A stretch of 64,000 bases of DNA, taken from contig NZ_JABEMC010000001.1 of assembly GCF_013004595.1 (NCBI RefSeq), positions 124,001 through 188,000 of the forward strand, written 5' to 3'. Under the pieces are notes generated by a model. That model was given only the letters and a program-made list of their open reading frames with translations. It made no database searches and was not told the origin of the DNA. This DNA comes from Brevibacterium luteolum. Lineage in GTDB: Bacteria > Actinomycetota > Actinomycetes > Actinomycetales > Brevibacteriaceae. Position numbers and translations under genes: made by a program. Shown here piece by piece: positions 27,710 through 36,457 of this stretch (its first letter is position 1; the number at the start of each line of letters is the position of its first letter).

Positions 27710-27719
27710 TGATATATCA
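27710..27719. promoter_or_regulatory. Candidate GntR operator
   Basis: Perfect palindrome TGATATATCA in the context ATTGATATATCAGT, just downstream of the predicted soxB transcription start. The size and A/T core fit FCD-type GntR sites. Binding here would block transcription. Confidence 0.45.
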
Positions 27720-27809
27720 GTCGTCGATCAGTCGTCTCCTGCAGTGATGGGACGGTGTCTGAGCCCGGCACAGGCGCCGGTGCCGATGACTGCGTGCGAG
27801 AGGAGCACC

Positions 27810-29033
27810 ATGCAGGATCAGCGCGTGCTGCCAGCGCATCCGGACTTCATGTGGCGCAGCCCGGAGCCCAAGCGCCGGTACGACGTCATCATCGTCGGCG
27901 GCGGAGGCCACGGCCTGGCCACCGCCTACTACCTGGCCAAGAACCACGGCGTCACCAACGTCGCCGTCCTCGAGCGCGGCTGGCTGGCCGGAGGCAACAT
28001 GGCCCGCAACACCGCGATCATCCGCTCCAATTACCTGTGGGATGAGTCGGCGGCGATCTACGAGCACTCGATGCAGCTGTGGGAGGGCCTGGAAGACGAA
28101 CTCGACTATGAGATCTTCTTCGACCAGCGCGGCGTGCTCAACCTCGCCCACACCCTGCAGGAGGTGCGCGACTCCGTCCGCCGCGTCGAAGCCAACCGGC
28201 TGGCCGGCATCGACGCCGAATGGGTCGAACCCGACCAGGTCAAAGAGCTCTGCCCCATCATCAACATCGACGACAACCTGCGCTATCCGGTCCTCGGCGC
28301 GACATACCAGGCTCGAGGCGGGATCGCCAAGCATGACTGGGTCGCCTGGGCATTCGCCCGCCGGGCCTCCGAGCTCGGCGTCGACATCATCCAGAACTGC
28401 GAGGTCACCGGCTTCGACATCGAACACGGCCAGGTCAAGGGCGTACAGACCAACCTCGGGCCGATCGGCGCTGAATCCGTCGCGCTGGCCGCGGCCGGCG
28501 CCTCCTCGACCCTGGCGGAGCTGGCCGGTTTCCGGCTGCCGATCCAGACCCGCCCGCTGCAGGCACTCGTGTCCGAACTCCACGAGATCGTCCACCCGAA
28601 TGTCGTCATGAGCAACCACGTCCACGTCTACGTCTCCCAGGCGCAGAAAGGCGAACTCGTCATGGGGGCTGGCGTCGATGCGTACAACGGCTACGGCCAG
28701 CGGGGCTCATTCCACGTCATCGAACATCAGATGGCCGCCGCCGTCGAGCTCTTCCCGATCTTCGCCCGCGCCCACCTGCTGCGCGCCTGGGGCGGCAATG
28801 TCGACGTCACGATGGATGCCTCCCCGGTCGTCGGGCTCAGCCCGGTCGACAATCTCTACGTCAACTGCGGCTGGGGCACCGGCGGTTTCAAGGGCACCCC
28901 GGGCGCCGGGTACGTCTACGCCCACACGATCGCCACCGGCCAGCCGCATGAGCTCAACGCCCCGTTCAGCCTCGAGCGCTTCGACACCGGCGCCCTCGTC
29001 GACGAACACGGCGCAGCCGGCGTCGCCCACTGA
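27810..29033 (+). CDS. soxB: Sarcosine oxidase subunit beta
   Basis: A 407-residue flavoprotein subunit of heterotetrameric sarcosine oxidase, which demethylates sarcosine to glycine. The FAD motif GGGGHG is at residues 30-35 ([18 protein letters not shown]). His175 in [11 protein letters not shown] corresponds to the covalent FMN attachment site of the Corynebacterium/Arthrobacter enzymes. The C-terminal [16 protein letters not shown] and [15 protein letters not shown] are family blocks. AGGAG lies just before ATG 27810. First gene of the order B-D-A-G. Confidence 0.96.
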   Translation: MQDQRVLPAHPDFMWRSPEPKRRYDVIIVGGGGHGLATAYYLAKNHGVTNVAVLERGWLAGGNMARNTAIIRSNYLWDESAAIYEHSMQLWEGLEDELDYEIFFDQRGVLNLAHTLQEVRDSVRRVEANRLAGIDAEWVEPDQVKELCPIINIDDNLRYPVLGATYQARGGIAKHDWVAWAFARRASELGVDIIQNCEVTGFDIEHGQVKGVQTNLGPIGAESVALAAAGASSTLAELAGFRLPIQTRPLQALVSELHEIVHPNVVMSNHVHVYVSQAQKGELVMGAGVDAYNGYGQRGSFHVIEHQMAAAVELFPIFARAHLLRAWGGNVDVTMDASPVVGLSPVDNLYVNCGWGTGGFKGTPGAGYVYAHTIATGQPHELNAPFSLERFDTGALVDEHGAAGVAH

Positions 29034-29059
29034 CCGGATCGCAGACCTCAGGAGACACC

Positions 29060-29416
29060 ATGCTCATCATCGACTGCCCCCACTGCGGTCCCCGGATGGA
29101 GACCGAATTCCACTACGGCGGACAGGCCGACATCGCCTACCCGGCTGATGCAGCAGACCTGCCGGATACCGACTGGGCCCAGTTCCTCTTCTACCGCGAC
29201 AACCCGCGCGGGGACTTCGCCGAACGCTGGGTCCACACCGCCGGTTGCCGCAGATGGCTCACCGTCACCCGCAACACCGTGACCAACGAGTTCACCTCCA
29301 CTTCGCGGCCCGGCGCCCCGGCACCGCAGGCCAGCACCGACGCCCACGTCACCACCACCGCCGAGGCACCGCTCGCCTCGGGCGCGGACACCGCCCGGAA
29401 GGAGGGCCAGCCATGA
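29060..29416 (+). CDS. soxD: Sarcosine oxidase subunit delta
   Basis: A 118-residue small subunit. The zinc ligands expected for the delta subunit are visible: C6-x2-C9 (IDCPHCG) and the later HTAGC. WAQFLFYRDNPRG and WLTVTRNTVTNE are also conserved. The C-terminal ~30 residues are an extra Ala/Thr tail including a dispersed-repeat peptide (PLASGADT). AGGAGA precedes ATG 29060. The stop overlaps soxA (ATGA). Confidence 0.93.
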   Translation: MLIIDCPHCGPRMETEFHYGGQADIAYPADAADLPDTDWAQFLFYRDNPRGDFAERWVHTAGCRRWLTVTRNTVTNEFTSTSRPGAPAPQASTDAHVTTTAEAPLASGADTARKEGQP

Positions 29417-32400
29417 CCCGCACACCACACGCCAACAGCGGCCAGCCCGGCACCCGCCTGCCGGGAGCCGGCATCGATATCGACACCCCCATCAGCTTCG
29501 AGATCGACGGTGAGACGATCACCGGCCTCGCGGGTGACACGCTGGCCTCTGCGCTCATCGCCGCAGGCCGCACCCGCTGCGGTGACTCGCTGTACCGGTC
29601 GCGGCCGCGCGGCATCTTCACCGACGGCACTGCTGAGCCCAACGCCTACGTCGAGACCACCATCGACGGGGTCACCGAGACGATGCGCCAGGCCACCATC
29701 GTCGAACTCAGCCCAGGCATCACCGCCCGCACACTCACCGGCCTCGGCCGCCTCATGGACCCGCCCGCCCCAGGCGAATCCGCCGACCCGGGCAAGCGGA
29801 CGATCGCCCGCTACGACAAGCGCAGCACCTTCGCCGACGTGCTCATCGTCGGCGCAGGCCCTGCCGGCCTGGCCGCCGCCCGGGCTGCCGCGCGCACCGG
29901 AGCACGGGTGATCCTGGCCGAACAGGACTTCCGCCTCGGCGGCCGCGCCCTTTCCTCCGACGAGACGATCGAAGGCCAGCCGGCCGCCGCCTGGATCGCA
30001 GGCGTCCGCGCCGAACTCGAGGCCTGCGAGGAATGCCGGATCCTCACCCGCACCGCCGTCGTCGGCGCCTTCGACTCGAACTACTTCGTCGCCGTCGAAT
30101 CCCGCCGCGACCACCTCGACGGAGCACCGGCCGGCATGTCCCGGCAACGGCTGTGGCACATCACCGCCGACCAGGTGGTGCTCGCCACCGGCGCGCTCGA
30201 ACGCCCCCTCGTCTTCGCCCACAACGACCGGCCCGGCATCATGCTCGCCTCGGCCGCGGCCAGTTGGCTGCACCGCTTCGGCATCCTGCCCGGCCGCCAG
30301 GTCACGATCGCCACGACGAACGACTCGCCCTACTCGCTCGCCTCCGCGCTCGCCGCCGCCGGCGCCGAGGTGACGGTCATCGACTCGCGCACGAACCCCG
30401 CCGCCGAGGCGGTCGAAACCACAGGTGTCACCGTCCACCGCGGGTGCGCGGTCACCGAATCGCTCAGCGACTGCGATGACGGGCACGTCACCGGCGTGCG
30501 CTTCGGTGCTTTCGACGGCACGCTTGTCGACGCAGCCAGCCAGCAGGAGACCGACTGCGATCTGCTGCTGCTCGCCGGCGGCTGGACGCCGACGGTGCAC
30601 CTGCACTCACAGCGCCGCGGGGACCTGCACTGGGACGAGACCCTCAGCGGCTTCGTCCCGAGCACACCCGTGCGGGATCAGCACCTGGCCGGCGCCGTCT
30701 GCGGCACCTACACCACCGAGCTGTGCCTGACCGAAGGCACGACTGCCGGAGCGGCTGCTGCTGCGACGACCGCATGGGTGCGCGAACACGGCGACCCGGC
30801 CACCGCCTCGGGCACGGAGCCGGCCACCGCCTCGGGAACGGGCGTCACCGACAGCCAGCGCCGCGAGGCCTGCGGGGAGATCCGGCCGGTGTGGCTGGGC
30901 GCAGCCCGCCTGCCCGGTGGCGACCGGGCCGATGAGAACGTCGAGTTCGACACCTGCTTCCTCGACCTGCAGCGCGACGAGTCCGTGCGCAACGCCGTGC
31001 GCGCGATCAACGCCGGGATGCGCAATGTCGAGCACATCAAGCGCTACACCTCGATCGCCACCGGTGCCGAGCAGGGCCGGCTATCCTCGGTCGTGACGAA
31101 CGGGATCATCGCCCAGGCACTCGGCGCCGACATTGGCGAACTGGGGGTCACGACCTTCCGCGCACCCTACTCGCCGGTGTCTTTCGCCGCCCTGGCCGGA
31201 CGCTCCCACGGAGAGCTCTACGACCCAGCCCGGCTCACCCCAACCCACTTCTGGGCACTGGAGCGCGGGGTGGTGTTCGAAGACGTCGGACAGTGGAAGC
31301 GCGCCCGTTTTTTCGCCCGCGACGGTGAGGACATGGACGCTGCCGTCGCACGTGAATGCGCGGCCGTGCGTGAGCGGGTCGGCTTCCAGGACGCCTCGAC
31401 ACTCGGCAAGATCGAGATCCGAGGCGCCGACGCCCCGGAGTTCCTCAACCGAATGTACACCAACGGGTTCCTCAAGCTCGCCGTCGGCAAGGGCCGCTAC
31501 GGGCTCATGTGCGGCCCCGACGGGATGGTCATCGACGACGGCGTCTCACTGCGCTTGGCCGAGGACCGGTACTTCATGTCGACGACGACCGGCAATGCCG
31601 CCCACATCCTCGAACACCTCGAAGAGTACGCGCAGACCGAATGGCCCGAACTCGACGTGACGATCACCTCGGTGACCGAGCAGTGGGCGACGATCGCCGT
31701 GGCCGGGCCGCTGTCGCGCAAGGTCATCGCCAAGCTCTTCCCGGACCTCGACGTCAGCCAGGACGCCTTCGGCTTCATGGAGTTCCGCACCGCCGACCTC
31801 CAGGCACCCGGCGGCGGCGAGCCGGTCCAGGCGCGGGTCTGCCGGATCACCTTCTCCGGTGAGCTCGCCTTCGAGATCAACGTGCCGGCCTGGTACGGTC
31901 GCGCGGTCGCTGAACTCGTCGAAGCCGCCGGTGAGGAGTTCGGCATCACCCCCTACGGCACCGAGACGATGCACGTGCTGCGCGCCGAGAAGGCCTTCCC
32001 GATCGTCGGGCAGGACACCGACGGCACCGTCAGCCCGCACGACCTCGGCATGGGCTGGGCAGTCTCGACGCGCAAGGAGTTCGTCGGCAGCCGCTCCTTC
32101 GCCCGCGCCTTCAACCACGACCCCAACCGCAAGCACCTCGTTGCGCTGCTGCCGGTGGACCGCGAGCTCGTGCTCCCGGAGGGCGCGCAGATCATCGCCG
32201 AGGACGACGCGCCGGCCGCCGAGGCGATCATCACCTCCCAGGGCCGGGCTGACTCAAAATCGCCGATCCCGATGATCGGGCAGGTGACGTCGAGCTACAT
32301 GTCCCAGGCGCTCGGCCGCAGCTTCGCGCTCGCCCTCGTCAAGGGCGGCCGCGACCGCATCGGCCAGACCGTCGTGGCGAGCTTCGGCGGCCGCTTCGTC

Positions 32401-32475
32401 CCCGCGACCATCGCAGACACGGTCGTCTTCGACCCCGAGAACACGCGCCGCGACGGCGTGGAAGGAGTGAGCTGA
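29413..32475 (+). CDS. soxA: Sarcosine oxidase subunit alpha
   Basis: A 1020-residue large subunit. An N-terminal ferredoxin-like (Fer2_4) domain (~20-110, with SFEIDGETITGLAGDTLASALIAAG) lacks iron-sulfur Cys, as usual. The Rossmann NAD+ domain starts near residue 147 (GAGPAG). The C-terminal ~380 residues are a GcvT-like tetrahydrofolate domain (EIRGADAPEFLNRMYTNGFLKL...SGELAFEINVP), which captures the methyl carbon as 5,10-methylene-THF. An insert around residues 462-477 reads PATASGTEPATASGTG, two exact-frame dispersed repeats in a surface loop just before the SQRREACGEIRPVW segment. The start overlaps the soxD stop. Confidence 0.96.
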   Translation: MTRTPHANSGQPGTRLPGAGIDIDTPISFEIDGETITGLAGDTLASALIAAGRTRCGDSLYRSRPRGIFTDGTAEPNAYVETTIDGVTETMRQATIVELSPGITARTLTGLGRLMDPPAPGESADPGKRTIARYDKRSTFADVLIVGAGPAGLAAARAAARTGARVILAEQDFRLGGRALSSDETIEGQPAAAWIAGVRAELEACEECRILTRTAVVGAFDSNYFVAVESRRDHLDGAPAGMSRQRLWHITADQVVLATGALERPLVFAHNDRPGIMLASAAASWLHRFGILPGRQVTIATTNDSPYSLASALAAAGAEVTVIDSRTNPAAEAVETTGVTVHRGCAVTESLSDCDDGHVTGVRFGAFDGTLVDAASQQETDCDLLLLAGGWTPTVHLHSQRRGDLHWDETLSGFVPSTPVRDQHLAGAVCGTYTTELCLTEGTTAGAAAAATTAWVREHGDPATASGTEPATASGTGVTDSQRREACGEIRPVWLGAARLPGGDRADENVEFDTCFLDLQRDESVRNAVRAINAGMRNVEHIKRYTSIATGAEQGRLSSVVTNGIIAQALGADIGELGVTTFRAPYSPVSFAALAGRSHGELYDPARLTPTHFWALERGVVFEDVGQWKRARFFARDGEDMDAAVARECAAVRERVGFQDASTLGKIEIRGADAPEFLNRMYTNGFLKLAVGKGRYGLMCGPDGMVIDDGVSLRLAEDRYFMSTTTGNAAHILEHLEEYAQTEWPELDVTITSVTEQWATIAVAGPLSRKVIAKLFPDLDVSQDAFGFMEFRTADLQAPGGGEPVQARVCRITFSGELAFEINVPAWYGRAVAELVEAAGEEFGITPYGTETMHVLRAEKAFPIVGQDTDGTVSPHDLGMGWAVSTRKEFVGSRSFARAFNHDPNRKHLVALLPVDRELVLPEGAQIIAEDDAPAAEAIITSQGRADSKSPIPMIGQVTSSYMSQALGRSFALALVKGGRDRIGQTVVASFGGRFVPATIADTVVFDPENTRRDGVEGVS
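30796..30843 (+). repeat. Two 24-bp dispersed repeats in-frame within soxA
   Basis: Adjacent units 30796-30819 and 30820-30843 encode PATASGTE and PATASGTG. The 24-bp length keeps the reading frame. Confidence 0.85.
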
Positions 32476-32476
32476 G

Positions 32477-33091
32477 ATGACGACGACAGCCCAGACCGGC
32501 AGCCGGGCACCGCAGCTGCGGCCGATCAGCCCAGCCGGGCACCGCCATGCCGACATGGACGCCGGCTCGAGTGCGGCAGTGCGCCTGCGCGAGATCCCGT
32601 TCGCGCAGATGCTCGCGATCCGCGCCGAACCCGGCTCGCCGATGGCCGCTGCCGTCGAGGCCGAGGTCGGCCGCCTGCCGGCTGCGGTCAAGCAGGTGAC
32701 GGTCAGTCAGCAGGCCACGACCTGCTGGCTGAGCCCTGATGAGTTCCTCGCCGTGCTCACAGATGAGTCGCTCACTGCCGCCGCCGAGGTGGCGGAGACG
32801 ATCATGGCCCATGCCGGTTCTGCTTCCGGTCACGTCCTCGATGTCTCAGCCAACCGCACGACCCTCGAACTGGCCGGCCCTGCCGCCCGGGACATCCTCG
32901 AATCGTCAGCGACGATCGACCTGCACCCGCGGATGTTCCCGGTCGGCACCGCCGTGGCGACGAATTTCGCTCAGACCCAGGTGATCCTGCACAAGATAGG
33001 GGAGGAGACGTGGCGGATCCTGCTGCGCTCCTCGTTCGCCGACTACGTCGTCACCTGGCTGCTCGACGCGATGGAGGAGTACCGGGACTGA
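32477..33091 (+). CDS. soxG: Sarcosine oxidase subunit gamma
   Basis: A 204-residue gamma subunit completing the tetramer. Residues ~30-200 match the SoxG family (LREIPFAQMLAIRAEPGSPMAAAVEAEVG, CWLSPDEFLAVL, HVLDVSANRTTLELAGPAARDILESS, LHKIGEETWRILLRSSFADYVVTWLLDAM). The fold resembles the GcvT N-terminal part. ATG 32477 follows the soxA stop by 1 nt. No folate genes (glyA, purU, folD) follow, although they often accompany sox operons. Confidence 0.93.
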   Translation: MTTTAQTGSRAPQLRPISPAGHRHADMDAGSSAAVRLREIPFAQMLAIRAEPGSPMAAAVEAEVGRLPAAVKQVTVSQQATTCWLSPDEFLAVLTDESLTAAAEVAETIMAHAGSASGHVLDVSANRTTLELAGPAARDILESSATIDLHPRMFPVGTAVATNFAQTQVILHKIGEETWRILLRSSFADYVVTWLLDAMEEYRD

Positions 33092-33437
33092 GGACGACGC
33101 AGCCAGGTCACCTTCCAGTGATCATGATTGCGTGACTCGCTGGCGAACCCCATGTCCCATGCGATGCCAAAAAAGAACCGGCCCATACACAGATAGTGGC
33201 CAGAGCCTGCATCTGCGAGAGGGGCGCGGTGTTTATGGCTCGAGGATACGGCATTGGATGAAGGGCGGTCACGTTGCTTGCCGACTTCTCACATGCCTGC
33301 CCGTGGCGGGGGCTTCGAACAGGTCGAGTGCAGGGCAGGTAGCATCAGCCGCAGGGAACCCCGCCCCAACAGCGGGCTCCCTGCGGCTTGTGCATGCAGC
33401 GCTGGCCGGAACGCCGATGCCTGATGAGAGGGCTGCC
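33092..33437. other. Spacer after sox operon
   Basis: A 346-bp gap without a convincing gene. It holds a hairpin at 33347-33388 near its right end. The middle, including an AAAAAAG tract near 33170, shows no recognisable element. Confidence 0.4.
33347..33388 (+). terminator. Hairpin between sox operon and GyrI-like gene
   Basis: AGCCGCAGGGA (33347-33357) pairs perfectly with TCCCTGCGGCT (33378-33388). It may be a terminator or lie in the 5' leader of the following gene. Confidence 0.55.
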
Positions 33438-33950
33438 ATGGCTGACATCACGACCCCAGAGATCATCGACTTCCCCGGCAGCCCCACCGCTGTCGTCCGC
33501 GCCGAAGGGCTGGAGGTCGCCGAGATCGCCGCCTACATGGATGAGACCTTCGCCGCCTTGACCCTGGCGATCGAGAACGGCGACATCACTCCGGCAGGCC
33601 CGGCCTTCTGCCGCTACGACACCGCGATGGTCCCCGACGAGACCGGCCAGCTGCCGCCGCTCGACCTCGAAGCCGGATTCCCACTCGCATCCGCACTCGA
33701 CGCTGCACTCACCATCGGCGAAGTCCGCATCGACCCATCCGAGCTTCCGGCCTGCCAACTGGCGGTCACGAAGCACACCGGCCCCTATGACGGTCTCGGC
33801 GAGGCATGGGAACAGTGCACGCAGGCACTCGTCGATGACGGATACTCACTCGGCATGCCCTACTGGGAGGCCTACGACACCGAACCGACCCCGGACACCG
33901 ACCCGGCCACGCTCGTGACCGGACTCGCCGTCCCCGTCACCCGCGACTGA
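33438..33950 (+). CDS. GyrI-like small-molecule-binding protein
   Basis: A 170-residue stand-alone GyrI/SbmC-like (AraC effector-binding) domain. Typical elements are the opening TPEIIDFPGSPTAVVRAEGL, the middle FCRYDTA and the C-terminal block LAVTKHTGPYDGLGEAWEQCTQALVDDGYSLGMPYWEAYDTEP, with the conserved aromatic/Glu pair. Such proteins bind hydrophobic drugs, or inhibit gyrase in enterobacteria. I use ATG 33438 (GAGAGGG, 5 nt spacing); ATG 33417 is possible. Confidence 0.82.
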   Translation: MADITTPEIIDFPGSPTAVVRAEGLEVAEIAAYMDETFAALTLAIENGDITPAGPAFCRYDTAMVPDETGQLPPLDLEAGFPLASALDAALTIGEVRIDPSELPACQLAVTKHTGPYDGLGEAWEQCTQALVDDGYSLGMPYWEAYDTEPTPDTDPATLVTGLAVPVTRD

Positions 33951-34029
33951 GCCCAATCCGCTCTGCCGGTCGCCTGAACCCTGCCGGCCACGTGCGCCCT
34001 GCCAGCACGGACGGCCGCCCAGACACGAA

Positions 34030-34066
34030 CATGCCCCGCACAGCCGGAGGAACTGTGCGGGGCATG
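34030..34066. terminator. Bidirectional hairpin terminator
   Basis: CATGCCCCGCACAG (34030-34043) and CTGTGCGGGGCATG (34053-34066) form a perfect 14-bp stem between convergent GyrI-like and BCCT genes. Confidence 0.8.
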
Positions 34067-34098
34067 CCGCGTCGATCGCGCAGGTCAGCTCACGGAGC

Positions 34099-36147
34099 TC
34101 ACCGTTCGTCGGGCAGGCGAGTGCTGGCCTCACCGGCCCGGCGGGCGACGTCGGACTGCTCCCGGTCGCTTCGGCTGCGGGTGAAGAGGTTCTTCGTGGC
34201 CGAGAGCCGGTAGTCGATGCGGTTGTCGACGCGGTGATCGACCTTGTCGCCGAGCACATCGTCGAACTCGTCGGAGAGGTACTCCGACATCTGCTTGCTC
34301 TCAATGACGCGCTTGATCGCGACCTGCCGGGCGTCTTCCTTGCGGAACGCCTGCACTGAGGCGACCGCGATGAGGATGAGCACGATCGAGAACGGAAGCG
34401 CTGTGGCAAGGGATGCCGCTTGCAGCGCTTCCAGACCGCCTGCCAGCAGCAGGCCGATGGCGATAGCGCCTTCGAGTGCGCAGAAGAGGATGCGCGACCA
34501 CATCGGCGGGTTCGGGTGTCCGCCGGATGCGAGCATGTCGACGACGAGCGACCCGGAGTCCGATGAGGTGATGAAGAAGACCGTCACGAGGATGATCGCC
34601 AGGACGGACATGATCGCACCCATCGGCAGACCGGAGAGCACGTCGAACAGCGCCTTCTCAGCGACCACGCCCTCCTGCGGGTCGACGAGCCCGCCGGAGC
34701 CGAACAGCTCCTGGTGGATACCGGCGCCACCGAGCACGGAGAACCAGAAGAAGCCGACGAGCGAGGGCACGACGAGCACACCGGCGATGAATTCGCGCAC
34801 GGTGCGCCCGCGCGAGATCCGGGCGATGAACACGCCGACGAAGGGCGCCCAGGAGATCCACCAGCCCCAGTAGAAGATGGTCCAGGCCGAGTTCCATTCT
34901 GCGCCCTCAGCGCCGGTGAAGGCACCGGCATCGAAGGTGAGGTTGAAGAAGTTCGCCAGGTACACACCGAGGGACTCGATGAAGTTCTCGAATAGGAACA
35001 GCGTCGGCCCGAGCATGAGCACGGCGATGAGCAGCAGGCCGGCGACGGACAGGTTGATGTTCGACAGCCACTTGATGCCTGCGCCCACACCTGAGACCAC
35101 CGACAGGGTGGCCAGGAAGGTGATGCCGGTGATGAGGATGATGAGGAAGGTGTTGTCGACGGTGTCGACGACGCCGATCTCCTGCAGACCCGAGGAGATC
35201 TGCTGGACGCCCAGGCCCAGCGAGGTGGCGATGCCGAAGACGGTGCCGAACACGGCGAGGATGTCGATGAGGTCACCGACCCAGCCGCGCACGCGGTCGC
35301 CGAGGAGGGGCTCGAGTGCCCAGCGGATCGAGACCGGGCGGCCCCGCCGGTGGATGGCGTAGGCCAGTGCAAGGCCGATGACGGCATAGATCGACCACGG
35401 GTGCAGTCCCCAGTGGATGAACGTCTGCGCCATCGCCAGATGCTGCTGCTCGACTCCGTCGGTCGGCCAGCCCGGTTTGGGCGTGGTCGTCGCATAGGTC
35501 AGCGGCTCGCCGACACCGTAGAACACCAGGCCGATGCCCATACCGGCAGCGAACAGCATCGCAAACCACGACAGCAGCCCGAACTCCGGCTCTTCACCGT
35601 CGTCGCCAAGCCGGATCTTGCCGAACTTCGAGACCCCGATGCCGATCGAGAAGAACACGAACCCGCCGATGACGAGCATGTAGTACCAGCCGAGGTTGTG
35701 CACGATCCAGCTGTTCATGCTGGTGAGCACCTTGCCGGTGGTGTCCTGGAACAGGATCGCCAGCACCGCGATGAGGCCGATGAGCAGGATCGAGGGCCAG
35801 AACACGGCCGGTGCGATGAGGCCGCTCTTATTCAGCCGCACGCCCTGGGCCATGAGCTTGGCCGCGATCCGCGAGTCGGCGTCGTCCTCCTCGATCTGCA
35901 GGTAGTCCGGCAGCCGCAGCTCCTCGGCGTCGCGGACGTCCTCGCGCAGGTGCGCAGGAGCCGCTTCGACGGCGGTCGTCGTCTTCCCGCCTGACACCGT
36001 GCCCGAGGCGGTGGCCCCGGTGCTGCCCGAGGTGCCGTTGCCTGAGGTTTCGTTGCCCGAGGTGCCGGTCGAGTCGGTGGAATCGGGTCGCCTATCGGAG
36101 TGATCCGGTTCGTTGTCGCGTCTTGTATGGTCAGTATTCACTGTCAT
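34099..36147 (-). CDS. BCCT family transporter (betaine/carnitine/choline)
   Basis: A 682-residue secondary carrier with twelve hydrophobic spans, importing trimethylammonium or related solutes with Na+ or H+. Family marks are the glycine-rich helix MGIGLVFYGVGEPL, the aromatic substrate-box region TFIHWGLHPWSIYAVIGLALAY and the signature WAPFVGVFIARISRGRTVREF. Long charged ends (about 95 residues N-terminal, 85 C-terminal, with many Arg/Asp) suggest osmosensing as in BetP. The N-terminus carries degenerate dispersed-repeat peptides (GTSGNETSGNGTSGSTGATASGT). Proximity to soxBDAG suggests betaine or sarcosine supply; the substrate is not proven. Confidence 0.93.
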   Translation of the reverse strand: MTVNTDHTRRDNEPDHSDRRPDSTDSTGTSGNETSGNGTSGSTGATASGTVSGGKTTTAVEAAPAHLREDVRDAEELRLPDYLQIEEDDADSRIAAKLMAQGVRLNKSGLIAPAVFWPSILLIGLIAVLAILFQDTTGKVLTSMNSWIVHNLGWYYMLVIGGFVFFSIGIGVSKFGKIRLGDDGEEPEFGLLSWFAMLFAAGMGIGLVFYGVGEPLTYATTTPKPGWPTDGVEQQHLAMAQTFIHWGLHPWSIYAVIGLALAYAIHRRGRPVSIRWALEPLLGDRVRGWVGDLIDILAVFGTVFGIATSLGLGVQQISSGLQEIGVVDTVDNTFLIILITGITFLATLSVVSGVGAGIKWLSNINLSVAGLLLIAVLMLGPTLFLFENFIESLGVYLANFFNLTFDAGAFTGAEGAEWNSAWTIFYWGWWISWAPFVGVFIARISRGRTVREFIAGVLVVPSLVGFFWFSVLGGAGIHQELFGSGGLVDPQEGVVAEKALFDVLSGLPMGAIMSVLAIILVTVFFITSSDSGSLVVDMLASGGHPNPPMWSRILFCALEGAIAIGLLLAGGLEALQAASLATALPFSIVLILIAVASVQAFRKEDARQVAIKRVIESKQMSEYLSDEFDDVLGDKVDHRVDNRIDYRLSATKNLFTRSRSDREQSDVARRAGEASTRLPDER
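35998..36072. repeat. Degenerate repeat run at the BCCT N-terminus
   Basis: Four related units (CCGTGCCCGAGGCGGTGGC, TGCCCGAGGTGCCG, TGCCTGAGGTTTCG, TGCCCGAGGTGCCG) are spaced 15-24 bp in frame. Confidence 0.65.
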
Positions 36148-36457
36148 TCTTTCCGTATTGTCAGCGGATCTGCGTATCGAACTCCGTCACATACCATTTC
36201 GGAATGTCTGCCTGGCGGCAAATTGCAGCGGGGTCCCGGTGAGGCGCCTCACATGCGTCGTCACCCTTCTACAGTAACCGCGTTGGCGGCTCAGTGGCCG
36301 GAACCGGCTTTCGCGACCGCTATTGAACACTGTTCGTTGCGGTTCTGTGACCAGCAGTGACATGCAATCGCAACACTCCTGTCATACGCCCTCCTTAGAC
36401 TCGTGCTCACGCTGCGCGCCCACGCGCGCAGCGCAGTCGATCCCCGAGGTGCTCCCC
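36148..36457. other. Divergent spacer between BCCT and ABC exporter operon
   Basis: 310 bp without a gene. TAGACT (36396-36401) is a likely -10 box for the ABC operon and is followed by a GC hairpin. The left half, the BCCT upstream region, is less GC-rich, but no clear promoter can be fixed. Confidence 0.4.
36410..36433 (+). promoter_or_regulatory. Hairpin at the 5' end of the ABC operon mRNA
   Basis: CGCTGCGCGC (36410-36419) and GCGCGCAGCG (36424-36433) form a perfect 10-bp stem with a CCAC loop, starting about 2 nt after the start expected from the TAGACT box at 36396. It may stabilise or regulate the leader. Confidence 0.45.
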
